In this document: piece by piece, positions 15,125 through 23,514 of the stretch
Numbering within the stretch: position 1 is the first letter of the stretch
Layout of the letters: every line of letters begins with the position of its first letter
Assembly (NCBI GenBank): GCA_964482235.1
Contig: CAYZWU010000062.1
Span: 1 to 29,530, forward strand
Reading direction: 5' to 3'
Length of the DNA stretch: 29,530 bases
Source of the DNA: CAYZWU01 sp964482235
Lineage (GTDB): Bacteria; Planctomycetota; B15-G4; CAYZWU01
Position numbers and translations under genes: made by a program
The notes under the pieces: model-generated
Seen by the model: the letters and a program-made list of their open reading frames with translations, nothing else
Database searches by the model: none
What the model was told of the DNA's origin: nothing

Positions 15125-16735
15125 ATGAAGCACCTCGGTCAGAACAAGCTCTCTCGGAAACGGCTCGGAAGCCTCGTCTGGCTCGTTCCGGCAGCCCATC
15201 CCGGCCTTGCTGAAACTCTCGACAAAGCGCTGCGGGACAGGGAGAAAGACCTTCTCAAGAAATCGTCGAGCCGCCGGGTCCGCGCGGTACGGCCCTCCCT
15301 GCCCGGGCCGGATCTCGTGCTGAAGGAGTTTGCACCGAGCGGTCTGGCCTCACGGCTGAAAAGACTCTTCCGCGGCAGTCCCGCTGCCAGGGAATGGAGG
15401 ATCCTGCTCCATCTTCATCGGGCGGGCGCGCCGGTCCCGGAGCCCGCGGCTCTCGCAACCCCCCCCTTCCCCCACCTCTGGTCACGATCGTACCTGGCGC
15501 TCAGGGCCGTACCCGGCGCCGTCACCCTGGAGGAGATCCTCCTGCAGAAAGAACCGCCCCCCCTGCCGCCGCCCCTTCTTGCCGAGAAGCTCGGCCTGGC
15601 GGTTCGCGCCGTTCACGACGCCGGCGTCCGGCAGGGCGACATGCACTGCGGGAACATCCTCGTCTCGAGAGAGGGCGGCGTCTTCCTGATCGACTTCCAC
15701 GGCGCGACGCTCTCGAAAGGACCGCTGCCTGTTGCCGCCCGGTTCAGCGACATCATCTCTCTCTCCGGCGCCTTCCTGCTCCACGGGAGGCGCAGCGACA
15801 GGCACCGCTTCTTCAACGCCTGCTGTCTCGGCCTGCCAGGGCTCGGCGATCCGAGGGAAGCGGCGCGGAGCCTCGAGATGGCGGCCAGGCAGAACCTCTA
15901 CCATGTTCTCAGGAGGTATGACCGCCGTCCCGCGAGGAGAGGAAAGAAGTTCCACGAGATCTCCCGCCACAACTGGCGCGGCATGGCGGAGAGGTCGGAG
16001 AGGGCGGACAGCCTCATCAGCCTGCTCGGCCCCTATCCTGACGAAACCCTGGAAAAAGAAGGCCGGCTGATCAAGGATCAGCCCGCCTCCTCGGTCTATG
16101 CTCTCACGGTCGGTCGATCTTCCCTGGTGATCAAGATCTACAGGCGTCCCGGGATTGCCGGCCTGCCCGGCAGGATCTTCACCGGCTCCAAGGCTAAGCA
16201 GGCCTGGATCAACGGCCACCGCCTCCTCCACCGCGGGATCGAAACCGCCTGCCCCGTTCTCTATCTGGCAGAGCCTCTCCACAGTCCGAAAGGCCAGTCG
16301 CTCGTGGCTTTCGAGGAGATGACGGACGTACGCGACCTCGACCGGTTCGTCCGGGAATCGGACCGCGAGGCCGTCACGAGCCTCTCTCTCCGGCTGGCCC
16401 GGGCTCTGGCGCGGATGCACGATCTCCATCTGGCCAACAGGGATCTCAAGGCGCAGAACATTCTCGTCACCGGTGACAACAGGATCGTGTTCATCGATCC
16501 TGACGGTGTTTCAGCCGTGCGGGAGGCGGATCTCTACATCATGTCCCGCGATCTCATGCGCCTCAACGCCTCCTTTCCTCCCGGACGCAACGTCTCGCTG
16601 GTCGACAGGCTCAGGTTTCTTCGTGCCTATTCCAGGATCCGGGGCCTGAGCAGGGAGACGATCCGCGCACTCCGTTTCGAGATCCTCGAGCTCACGGTGC
16701 TCAAGTGGCAGAAGTGGCGGCGGAAGAAGAGGTGA
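15125..16735 (+). CDS. Tandem LPS-kinase (Kdo/WaaP family) fusion protein
   Basis: A 536-residue cytoplasmic protein made of two protein-kinase-like domains of the LPS core kinase (Kdo/WaaP, PF06293-type) family. Domain 1 (about 55-265) has LVLKEF (K67), a helix-C Glu in REWRILLHLHRAGA (E90), catalytic loop QGDMHCGNILV (D172, N177) and FLIDFHGA (D190). Domain 2 (about 325-530) has LVIKIY (K337), ANRDLKAQNILV (D440, N445) and FIDPDGVS (D458), but its helix-C segment (SKAKQAWINGHRLLHRG) has no Glu at the matching place. WaaP-like enzymes phosphorylate heptose or Kdo in the LPS inner core. The domains share an insertion after the catalytic Lys (LF/IF-x-GS), so internal duplication is likely. The ribosome binding site is weak. 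The gene is divergent from lptFG. Confidence 0.85.
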   Translation: MKHLGQNKLSRKRLGSLVWLVPAAHPGLAETLDKALRDREKDLLKKSSSRRVRAVRPSLPGPDLVLKEFAPSGLASRLKRLFRGSPAAREWRILLHLHRAGAPVPEPAALATPPFPHLWSRSYLALRAVPGAVTLEEILLQKEPPPLPPPLLAEKLGLAVRAVHDAGVRQGDMHCGNILVSREGGVFLIDFHGATLSKGPLPVAARFSDIISLSGAFLLHGRRSDRHRFFNACCLGLPGLGDPREAARSLEMAARQNLYHVLRRYDRRPARRGKKFHEISRHNWRGMAERSERADSLISLLGPYPDETLEKEGRLIKDQPASSVYALTVGRSSLVIKIYRRPGIAGLPGRIFTGSKAKQAWINGHRLLHRGIETACPVLYLAEPLHSPKGQSLVAFEEMTDVRDLDRFVRESDREAVTSLSLRLARALARMHDLHLANRDLKAQNILVTGDNRIVFIDPDGVSAVREADLYIMSRDLMRLNASFPPGRNVSLVDRLRFLRAYSRIRGLSRETIRALRFEILELTVLKWQKWRRKKR

Positions 16736-16797
16736 TCCGCTCCCGGAAAGATGAATGCAACGGATCATTTTCAACACGAGAAGCTGGACGTTTAAAA

Positions 16798-16849
16798 AGA
16801 ATCTGATGCCTTTCCACCCACAGATTCTGCTGAAGGGCTCCTTTTTTTT
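16798..16849. terminator. Possible terminator after the tandem kinase
   Basis: The arms AGAATCTG (16798-16805) and CAGATTCT (16821-16828) form an 8-bp stem. On the plus strand a run of eight T (16842-16849) follows only after a 13-base gap. On the minus strand the stem runs directly into TTTTT, a better intrinsic-terminator shape, but no minus-strand gene needs it. It is about 60 bases past the kinase stop. Confidence 0.4.
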
Positions 16850-16929
16850 GTCAATCCATGGGCAGCGAAATGCCGAAAAGAATAGAGACATTGGAAACCA
16901 GCGGCATTTGCTCATAAGAGGCTGAAACG

Positions 16930-17079
16930 ATGTATTCTTGCCCGCACTGTGGTGCGCACTACTCTGGCGATAACAACACCCTGCCTGTTGTCTGCGAGAA
17001 ATGTGGCGCCGACCTCTATTCCGAGGAGGTCGCATATATGGAACACCTGCAATCCGAACCAGTAGGATCCTCGAAGTAG
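16930..17079 (+). CDS. Small zinc-ribbon protein (49 residues)
   Basis: A short gene encoding 49 residues. Two Cys pairs, CPHC (4-7) and CEKC (22-25), each followed by Gly, form a classic zinc ribbon (MYSCPHCGAHYSG, then VVCEKCGADLYSEE). The remainder is an acidic C-terminal tail. AAGAGG eight bases before the ATG is a good ribosome binding site, and a perfect hairpin lies 55 bases past the stop, so the unit looks complete. Similar microproteins act as small metal-binding adaptors or RNA/protein binders; no specific function can be assigned. Confidence 0.75.
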   Translation: MYSCPHCGAHYSGDNNTLPVVCEKCGADLYSEEVAYMEHLQSEPVGSSK

Positions 17080-17133
17080 TTCGAGGCCTTCCATTCACTG
17101 CAGGCGGATTGAGAGCTATCGTACCTAGCTTCA

Positions 17134-17157
17134 GAAGAGAGGCGTAAGCCTCTCTTC
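17134..17157 (+). terminator. Hairpin terminator of the zinc-ribbon gene
   Basis: GAAGAGAGGC (17134-17143) and GCCTCTCTTC (17148-17157) form a perfect 10-bp stem with a GTAA tetraloop, followed by CCTTATTA. The T-tract is modest, but the position between the zinc-ribbon gene and the radical SAM gene fits a terminator. Confidence 0.7.
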
Positions 17158-17287
17158 CCTTATTACCGCCCGCGCCTCTTCCTCCTGCGATCTCGATTCC
17201 GCTATTGAGTCCTCGACCGCGATGGCGACAATGGTTGTCGCGCGGTGCGGATCTGGGCCGCAGGCCGGCCCACGGCAGGAGGAAACC

Positions 17288-19963
17288 TTGTCAGATGCCA
17301 GCAAGCTGACGGCCTGGCTCGAAGAATCGGGGCACACCCTCTCGGGGCGAGGGACGTGGGCGCTCGGCAAGGAACCGGGCCGTCCGGATGGAGCCGGTTT
17401 TGATCGAGCGGACCTGACCGTTCTCGTGGTGCGGCTCTCGCCCTATGCCCACGTCGCCCTCTCGACGAGCCACTTTCTCGTGGCCGCCCTATTCCATGAA
17501 GCTGGAAAGACCTGCGGCAGGTCCGTTTTTGCCGACACCGCCTTCATGCCCATGCCGCGTGACAGCCGCCTCCTCGACGAGGCCGGCCTGCCCGCTCTCT
17601 TCGGGACCGCCTCGCACAGGCGGGCCGCAGCCTTCGACGTGGTGGCCTTCTCCTGCTCCCATCCGTCGGAATTCCTCAACATCCCGTGGCTTCTCCGGCA
17701 GTCGGGCATTCCCCTGTCGCGAGAGGAAAGGTTGAAGACCCGGATCTGTCCTCTCGTGATCCTGGGCGGCGCCGCCTCCTCCCACACCGCGGCGCTGCAC
17801 GGCGACGTTGACGGCGGGGGCAGCGGCGGCCTGCTGGACGGCGTGGTCGTGGGAGAGGGGGAAGCGTCGATCCCCATGCTGGTCCGGCTCCTTGGCGCCT
17901 GCCGGGACAGCTCTCTCGATCACACCGCTTTCCTGGCCCGGGCGCGCCGCGAGGTCCCGGGCTTCTACGATCCGGCCGCCTATCGCCATCTGCACGGTCA
18001 GGCCGGCCGCGGCCGGCTCGAGAAGATCGAGCCGCTCTCGGCGGAATCCCCTTTTCCCGTGCATCGCGCCGTTTCCTTTCCCATGCCCGCCGGCGAGCCC
18101 GAAGAGGCCTGCGTGATCCCCTTCAGCATCGAAGCGGCCGGCACGGCCAATGTGGAGTTATCCCGGGGCTGTCCCTTCTTCTGCGCCTTCTGCCGGGAAG
18201 GCTACGACCAGCGCCCCTATCGCGAGCGGACCGTCGAGGACGCGGAGGCCGCCATGATACGGGCCAAGGCCGGCCTCGGAGCCGAGGAGGTGAACCTCGC
18301 CTCCTTCAGCTTCAACATGCACTCGAGGATCTACTCCCTGCTCCTGTCCGCCGGAAGGCTCTTCAACAGGGTCAGGCCCAAGAGTCAGCGCTTCGACATT
18401 TTGGCCCGCAACCCCGAATCGGCCGAGATCTGCGTCCGGCTCGGCAAGCGGGTCTTCACCCTGGGGCTCGAGGGGATCTCGGAACGGATCCGATCGTTCC
18501 TGGGCAAGGAGATCACCCGCAGCCAGGTGCTCGCCGCGGCCCGCGCCATCGCCTGGGCCCGCGCCGCGGAGCTGAAGATCTTCGTCATCGCCACCGGGCT
18601 GGAGAAGGGGGCCGATCTGCGTGATTTCAGGGAGCTGCTCACCGATCTGAAGAGGGATGCGGCGGGCCACAGCCGGGGCGCGCTCCGGATCGTGGTCAGC
18701 CTCACCCCTTTGATCATCCAGCCCCACACGCCGCTCCAGCACCTGGGACGCGGGATCCGGCCGGGCCGGTTCGAAAAGGTCCGATCGTCCCTGAGGGCGC
18801 TCTGCATCGAGTGCGGCGTGGAGTTCCGGGTCGCGGCATCGGTTCACGAGATCAACACCCTCCAGCTGCTGGCTGTCGGCGACAGGCGCCTCACCGCGTC
18901 GCTCGTCCAGGCGTCGTGCAGCGATCTGGCCCTCTACGTCGATGCCGTTCCGGACAATGCGGAGGCGGCGCTGATGCAGGCGCTTCGATCGCGAGGGATC
19001 GACCCGGATTCCCTTCTCTTCGTGCCGGATGGCGGCGGTCTCGAATCGGTCCGCACCACCGGCCGCTGTTCGCCGGACCGGACGGCGGTTTTTCCCTGGT
19101 CCGACATCTCGGCCAACGTGCCGGAGAGCTTTCTCGAGTCTCGGTTCGAAAGCGCCCTGGCGTTCCGGAGCGACGGGCACTGCCTGGGAGACGAGACCGA
19201 AAAGGGCGAGTGCCCGGCCTGCGGAGCGTGTCCGGACAAGGAAACGAAGAGGGGGATCACGAAAAAACGAGGCCACGTCCCCCCCGCCTCCCACGACCTC
19301 GAAAAGATCGAGAAGGCGCGAGGCGCGCCGGTGCGCCTCGTCTTCGGCATCCTTCTGGACGATCGCCTCAGGTTCGTGCCGCGGCAGATCGTTCCTCGCG
19401 CCGCGGCGCGAAGCCTCATGCTCGAAGAGGAAGCCCTGATCCCCTGGTATCTCGGTCCGGGCGAGGTGAGCGGTTCACCGTTCCGGTACGCCTCCGGCCT
19501 GATGCAGGTGGAACTCCGTTTCAGAAAGGAAATCCCGGCCGGACTCCTCGACCTGATGCGGGAAGAACCCTTCCTGGCGCGGGCGTCCGGGAGGTGGCCT
19601 CCCCTGGCTTTCGTCCGGGTCCGCTCCCCGGAGGAGAAAAAACAGCCGGAACCGCCCTGCGAGTACACCCTTCTCTTCCCCGAGGGCATCGAACCGGGCA
19701 AGGTGGCGCAGGCCGTCTGCCGCCCGGGCAAGGGACGCCCCCTGCCCTTGACCCAGCTCAGCACCCCGAAAGGCTACAGGCTCAAGCCGGAGGGGAAGAA
19801 GAGCCGATCGTGCCCCGTCATCGACGCCCTGGTGGAAAAAGACGGCTCCGGGCAGGTGAGGCTGCACCTGACCTGCCGGGCGTCTTTCGATCCCGGCCGT
19901 ATCCCGGCCGCATTTCTTGATGGAGATGACTTTTTTAAAGCTGTAATAAGAAGAAAATTATGA
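17288..19963 (+). CDS. B12-type radical SAM protein of unknown function with C-terminal extension
   Basis: The predicted product is 891 residues. The N-terminal third resembles a cobalamin-binding Rossmann domain (about 40-200: VVAFSCSHPSEFLNIPWLL, PLVILGGAASS, DGVVVGEGEASIPMLVRLL). The radical SAM barrel follows with the [4Fe-4S] motif C295-PFF-C299-AF-C302. A Cys cluster CPACGACPD lies near residue 640. The C-terminal 200 residues (APVRLVFGILLDDRLRFVPR onward) loosely resemble the DUF2344 domain that accompanies TIGR03960-type radical SAM proteins, often as a separate gene. Substrate unknown; an RNA or tRNA modification role is possible but unproven. The start is set at TTG 17288 because a full AGGAGG lies five bases upstream; the in-frame ATG at 17222 has no ribosome binding site and lies close to the preceding terminator. 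Confidence 0.82.
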   Translation: MSDASKLTAWLEESGHTLSGRGTWALGKEPGRPDGAGFDRADLTVLVVRLSPYAHVALSTSHFLVAALFHEAGKTCGRSVFADTAFMPMPRDSRLLDEAGLPALFGTASHRRAAAFDVVAFSCSHPSEFLNIPWLLRQSGIPLSREERLKTRICPLVILGGAASSHTAALHGDVDGGGSGGLLDGVVVGEGEASIPMLVRLLGACRDSSLDHTAFLARARREVPGFYDPAAYRHLHGQAGRGRLEKIEPLSAESPFPVHRAVSFPMPAGEPEEACVIPFSIEAAGTANVELSRGCPFFCAFCREGYDQRPYRERTVEDAEAAMIRAKAGLGAEEVNLASFSFNMHSRIYSLLLSAGRLFNRVRPKSQRFDILARNPESAEICVRLGKRVFTLGLEGISERIRSFLGKEITRSQVLAAARAIAWARAAELKIFVIATGLEKGADLRDFRELLTDLKRDAAGHSRGALRIVVSLTPLIIQPHTPLQHLGRGIRPGRFEKVRSSLRALCIECGVEFRVAASVHEINTLQLLAVGDRRLTASLVQASCSDLALYVDAVPDNAEAALMQALRSRGIDPDSLLFVPDGGGLESVRTTGRCSPDRTAVFPWSDISANVPESFLESRFESALAFRSDGHCLGDETEKGECPACGACPDKETKRGITKKRGHVPPASHDLEKIEKARGAPVRLVFGILLDDRLRFVPRQIVPRAAARSLMLEEEALIPWYLGPGEVSGSPFRYASGLMQVELRFRKEIPAGLLDLMREEPFLARASGRWPPLAFVRVRSPEEKKQPEPPCEYTLLFPEGIEPGKVAQAVCRPGKGRPLPLTQLSTPKGYRLKPEGKKSRSCPVIDALVEKDGSGQVRLHLTCRASFDPGRIPAAFLDGDDFFKAVIRRKL

Positions 19964-20065
19964 CTACTTTGAAGTTCTGACTGAATCCGCGCCTCCCTGA
20001 AGACGATAAATTCTGATAGGACAGTGTTGTACGGCCTCACACCTCGAAGGTCAAAGAGCAGTCAA

Positions 20066-21985
20066 ATGAACGATTCTCCTCCTGACATCGGCGTTCGTGC
20101 CCAGGCAAAGAAAAAGATACCGCAGGAGCCGTTTCCCACGATGGCCGTGCCGTTCTGGATCATCGTTTTCGTGGCAGCCGGAGCCTGGCTGCGCGTGCGC
20201 TGCTGCGAGCTGCCCGGCCTCTGGCTCGACGAGTTCCAGACCTACTGGATCTGCAGCGGCGACGGATTCTTTTCCGTGATGGAACGGTGCGCCGACCAGA
20301 TGACCCAGTTTCCTCTCTACTATTTCCTGACCCGGATCTGTCTCGAGTACCTGGATCAGACGGAATGGGCCATGCGGATGGTTTCCGTGATCGTCGGATC
20401 GGGCTCGATACTGCTGGCCTACCTCGTGGCACGGCGCCTCTTCAAGCCGAACACGGCGCTCCTGGCCATGGCGATGGTTGCCGTGGCCACACCACAGATC
20501 GACTTCAGCTGCTGGAGCCGTCCCTACAGCCTGATGCTCTTCCTCGGCCTCGGCTCCATGTTCTGCTACCTCGAGTGGATGAGAAAGCCGGAGCTGAAGA
20601 GGCTCTGCATCTACATCGTCGTGTCGACCCTCCTGCTCTACACGCACCTGCTGGCAGCCTCCCTCCTGGCAGCCCATCTACTGCACCTCCTGTTTCTCAC
20701 CCGGAGCAGCAGGGCGAAGCTGTCGTTCCTTCTGGGGCAGGCGGTGATCGCCATCCTGTTCATTCCCCTGGTCCCGCAGTTCCTCGCCCTGTTCGAATCG
20801 CGCGACTCCTTCGTCTACGGAGATGTCTCGCTTTCCGTGGTTCTCAACCACGTTGAGTATTACCTCGAGTCGGATATTCTCCTGCTCATCCTGCCGGTTC
20901 TCTTCGTTCTCGGCGCAGCGCGGCTCTTCGGCAGGACGCCCGACCAGCAGATCCGGATCAGGGAAGAGGACACCGAGGACAAGCCGCAGCAGGAGTCGTG
21001 GTTTCCCGGCGAGTCGTCTCCCGGCGAGCCGTCCGGCGAGACGGACGCGCCGGCCAAGGATCCCGTGAAGTTCTCGGGAGAGCCGATGTACGACCTCCCG
21101 CCCTGGCGAACCGAGCCGCAGAGCGAGGTGGTGGCGGAAAAGAAGCCCGAGAAGAAGAAGAAGGAAACGGAATCCATGTCCGTTTCACCCTTCCTTCTCG
21201 TCTGCACCTGGATCGTCTGCATTCTCGGGATTCCGCTCCTCGCCTGGTATCTCGGCTGCGGATCGGTCTTCTCCTCGGAAAGGTACCTCGTGCTGCTGTC
21301 CGTTCCTCTCTACTTCACCGCCGCCCGGATCCTCATGCTGTGCACCGGTGGCGAGAGGAGCCTGTCGTGCCTCGTGCCCGTGGTCTACTGCCTGATCTAT
21401 CTCTTCCTGGCCAGGGTGCCCGAGACGGTCGACGAGGGTAGGGACCGGTTCCACTTTCTCACCCTCGACGAGGTGACCTCGGGAGTCGAGACGATCGACG
21501 AGGACCGCTTCTTCACCACGCAGCCCGTGGAGGACTGGCGGGGAGTGGCGGACACGCTCAACAAGAAAGCCAACCCCAGGGATTCGGTCTACCTCTTCAC
21601 GGGATACGTGGAGACGAATTACGAGGAGTTCGTGACCGATCCGGAATTCAAGGAGTACCTCGAGGGGCCTCTCTCGGACTTCTACCTGAGGCGGGAGCTG
21701 GATGTTCATATCCTTCCGGTTGATCCGTTCAATCCAGAGCACCAGCGGATCTGGCAGGAAACGATGCAGAACGAAGTCGGCGATTTCTGGATCGTCGGCC
21801 GGAACTGGCCGGGCTTCGCGCACAGCGTGAACTGGATCCAGACCTGGGTGCAGGACGAGATGAATGATCTGTTGAAAAAGAATCCACGCACCATCCCGAA
21901 GCGGTCGCTCCGTCGATTGCCGAAGACATACGAGGGCAACCTGGTGATCTGGCGCAGCCGGAACTTGAAAAAAACTGGCAACTGA
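20066..21985 (+). CDS. PMT/GT39-like membrane glycosyltransferase
   Basis: A 639-residue multi-spanning membrane protein resembling the GT-C glycosyltransferases (ArnT/PMT, GT39). After TM1 comes LPGLWLDEFQTYW, whose D55-E56 pair fits the catalytic first-loop Asp/Glu of the fold. About ten hydrophobic helices follow, and PQIDFSCWSRPYSLM resembles the second conserved loop. A charged, Pro/Glu/Lys-rich linker of about 80 residues (roughly 290-370) splits the membrane domain, and a soluble periplasmic tail (roughly 450-639) ends the protein. Such enzymes transfer a sugar from a polyprenyl-phosphate donor to protein, lipid A or glycan on the periplasmic side. ATG 20066 is chosen over an upstream TTG at 20024. 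The sulfatase lipoprotein gene follows after 27 bases, probably in the same operon. Confidence 0.75.
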   Translation: MNDSPPDIGVRAQAKKKIPQEPFPTMAVPFWIIVFVAAGAWLRVRCCELPGLWLDEFQTYWICSGDGFFSVMERCADQMTQFPLYYFLTRICLEYLDQTEWAMRMVSVIVGSGSILLAYLVARRLFKPNTALLAMAMVAVATPQIDFSCWSRPYSLMLFLGLGSMFCYLEWMRKPELKRLCIYIVVSTLLLYTHLLAASLLAAHLLHLLFLTRSSRAKLSFLLGQAVIAILFIPLVPQFLALFESRDSFVYGDVSLSVVLNHVEYYLESDILLLILPVLFVLGAARLFGRTPDQQIRIREEDTEDKPQQESWFPGESSPGEPSGETDAPAKDPVKFSGEPMYDLPPWRTEPQSEVVAEKKPEKKKKETESMSVSPFLLVCTWIVCILGIPLLAWYLGCGSVFSSERYLVLLSVPLYFTAARILMLCTGGERSLSCLVPVVYCLIYLFLARVPETVDEGRDRFHFLTLDEVTSGVETIDEDRFFTTQPVEDWRGVADTLNKKANPRDSVYLFTGYVETNYEEFVTDPEFKEYLEGPLSDFYLRRELDVHILPVDPFNPEHQRIWQETMQNEVGDFWIVGRNWPGFAHSVNWIQTWVQDEMNDLLKKNPRTIPKRSLRRLPKTYEGNLVIWRSRNLKKTGN

Positions 21986-22012
21986 TCCGATCTTTCAGAC
22001 GTAATATCTCCC

Positions 22013-23416
22013 ATGAAGAGCCCCCTCGAAAGCACTCCATTCCGATCCGGAGCGATCCTTCCGGCAATCGGCCTGGTCCTTTCCCTCTGCCTCGCCGGCT
22101 GCGGGAAAAGCGACGCGATGCCGAATATCCTCCTCGTCACGGTGGACACGCTCCGCGCTGACCGGCTCCACTGCTACGGCTATGCCCTGGGCAGGACCCC
22201 TGCAGTGGATTCCCTCTCTCGAAGAGGTCTGCTCTTCGAGAACTGCACGGCGCACGCCTCGTCCACGGCGCCCTCCCTGGCCAGCCTGATGACCGGCCTC
22301 TACCCCTCCGAGGCCGGGATCCTGAACAACACTCGGCCCCTGTCGGACAGCGTGGAGACCATCGCCCAGAGGCTCGCCGGGAAGGGCTACAGCACCGCCG
22401 CGTTCATCTCCAACTTCAACCTGAAGCCGAGAATGGGTTTCGACCGCGGCTTCGAGCACTACGACGCGAAGCTGGATGATCGGGAGCAAAACCGTTCCTT
22501 CGTGCCCGAGCGCACGGCGGAGAAGACCACGGCAGCCGCCCTGGCCTGGCTCGAGGGGTTGAAGGTTGACCGTCCCTTCTTCCTCTGGGTTCATTACCAG
22601 GACCCCCATGGACCCTACCGCCCGCCCGAAGGCTTCGAGCCGCCTCTCGAGGAGTACTCGAGCTACGAGAGGGAGCTTCCCATCCTCCTGAAGAACTGGG
22701 GACGCGGCGGGATACCCTCGTACCAGGCGATCGGCAGGAACCGCAGCGAGGGCTACTACCAGGCGATGTACGACGGAGAAGTCGCCTTCCTCGACAGGCA
22801 ATTCGAGCGTCTTCTGAACGGTCTCGAGAACCGGGGGCTCGAGAAGAAGACCGCTGTCGTCTTCACGGCCGACCACGGCGAATCGATGGGCGAGCACGGC
22901 TACTGGTTCTCGCACGAGCAGGATCTTTTCACCGAGCTGATCCGTGTCCCCCTGATCGTTGCCGGACCGGGAATCCAACCGGGCCGCCGCACGGACAGGG
23001 TGTGCCACATCGACATCTTCCCTACCCTGATGGCGCTGACCGGCGAGACCGATGATGGGGAAGCCGCTTTCCGGGGCCGCAACATCCTCCTCTCCCAGAC
23101 AGGCAAGCCGCGCCGTCCGATCTACTCGGAGACGAACTTCGTGGCAGGAAGGACCAAGTTCACCTCAGTGACCGTCGGCCGCTGGAAGCTGATACGATCG
23201 GTGAACAGGAAGCTGCTTCCCAGCCTCTTCGACATCGAGGCCGATCCGGAGGAGAGGCACAACCTTGTCCACGAGAAGCCCGACGTGGTCGCCAGGATGA
23301 TGCAGATCCTCAAGACCGAGGAGAAGCGAGCCGCTTCCAGGGGTGCTTCGGCGCCGCTGAAGTTCAGCGAGGAGGACAGAAGAGCCCTCGAATCGCTCGG
23401 CTACACTGGCGAGTGA
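22013..23416 (+). CDS. Sulfatase-superfamily lipoprotein
   Basis: A 467-residue predicted lipoprotein with signal peptide LPAIGLVLSLCLAGC (lipobox LAGC, Cys30). The catalytic domain is intact: first-strand metal Asp D45 in NILLVTVDTLRADRLHCYGY, nucleophile-position Thr85 in SSTAPSLASLMTGLYPSEAG, HYQDPHGPYRPP (195-205), and FTADHGES with D287 and H288. Threonine at the nucleophile site, rather than Cys/Ser of formylglycine sulfatases, points to a phospho- or phosphonate transferase/hydrolase-like chemistry as in the LtaS/OpgB branches; a true sulfatase role is therefore uncertain. The protein ends LESLGYTGE, the same tail type as the protein at 2.3-3.7 kb. No clear ribosome binding site is seen; coupling to the upstream glycosyltransferase gene is likely. 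Its stop codon directly abuts the palindromic repeat. Confidence 0.9.
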   Translation: MKSPLESTPFRSGAILPAIGLVLSLCLAGCGKSDAMPNILLVTVDTLRADRLHCYGYALGRTPAVDSLSRRGLLFENCTAHASSTAPSLASLMTGLYPSEAGILNNTRPLSDSVETIAQRLAGKGYSTAAFISNFNLKPRMGFDRGFEHYDAKLDDREQNRSFVPERTAEKTTAAALAWLEGLKVDRPFFLWVHYQDPHGPYRPPEGFEPPLEEYSSYERELPILLKNWGRGGIPSYQAIGRNRSEGYYQAMYDGEVAFLDRQFERLLNGLENRGLEKKTAVVFTADHGESMGEHGYWFSHEQDLFTELIRVPLIVAGPGIQPGRRTDRVCHIDIFPTLMALTGETDDGEAAFRGRNILLSQTGKPRRPIYSETNFVAGRTKFTSVTVGRWKLIRSVNRKLLPSLFDIEADPEERHNLVHEKPDVVARMMQILKTEEKRAASRGASAPLKFSEEDRRALESLGYTGE

Positions 23417-23419
23417 TAC

Positions 23420-23514
23420 TGAGCCCGCGCAATCTCCGCCACTTAGACGATTGGGAGCCCGCGCTATCTCGGCTACCCTCCTCTCGTCTAAGTGGCGGAG
23501 ATTGCGCGGGCTCA
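23420..23514. repeat. Large palindromic repeat element with perfect 31-bp arms
   Basis: The arms 23420-23450 (TGAGCCCGCGCAATCTCC...) and 23484-23514 are perfect 31-base inverted repeats around a 33-base spacer. The spacer contains a third, degenerate half-unit (GGGAGCCCGCGCTATCTC). A near-identical unit occurs at 299-329. The element fills the gap between two convergent genes and could act as a bidirectional terminator. The TGA stop of the minus-strand gene (23512-23514) is the first codon of the right arm, so the element seems to have inserted at, or replaced, the gene's end. Confidence 0.9.

Noticed and set aside
16511..17098. A 195-codon minus-strand frame
   Set aside because: It overlaps both the tandem kinase end and the zinc-ribbon gene and lacks a ribosome binding site or family signal, even though a minus-strand terminator-shaped hairpin lies inside it.
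23420..23514. Possible CRISPR repeat-spacer structure
   Set aside because: Only two arms in inverted orientation plus one degenerate unit; no regular direct repeats or cas genes.
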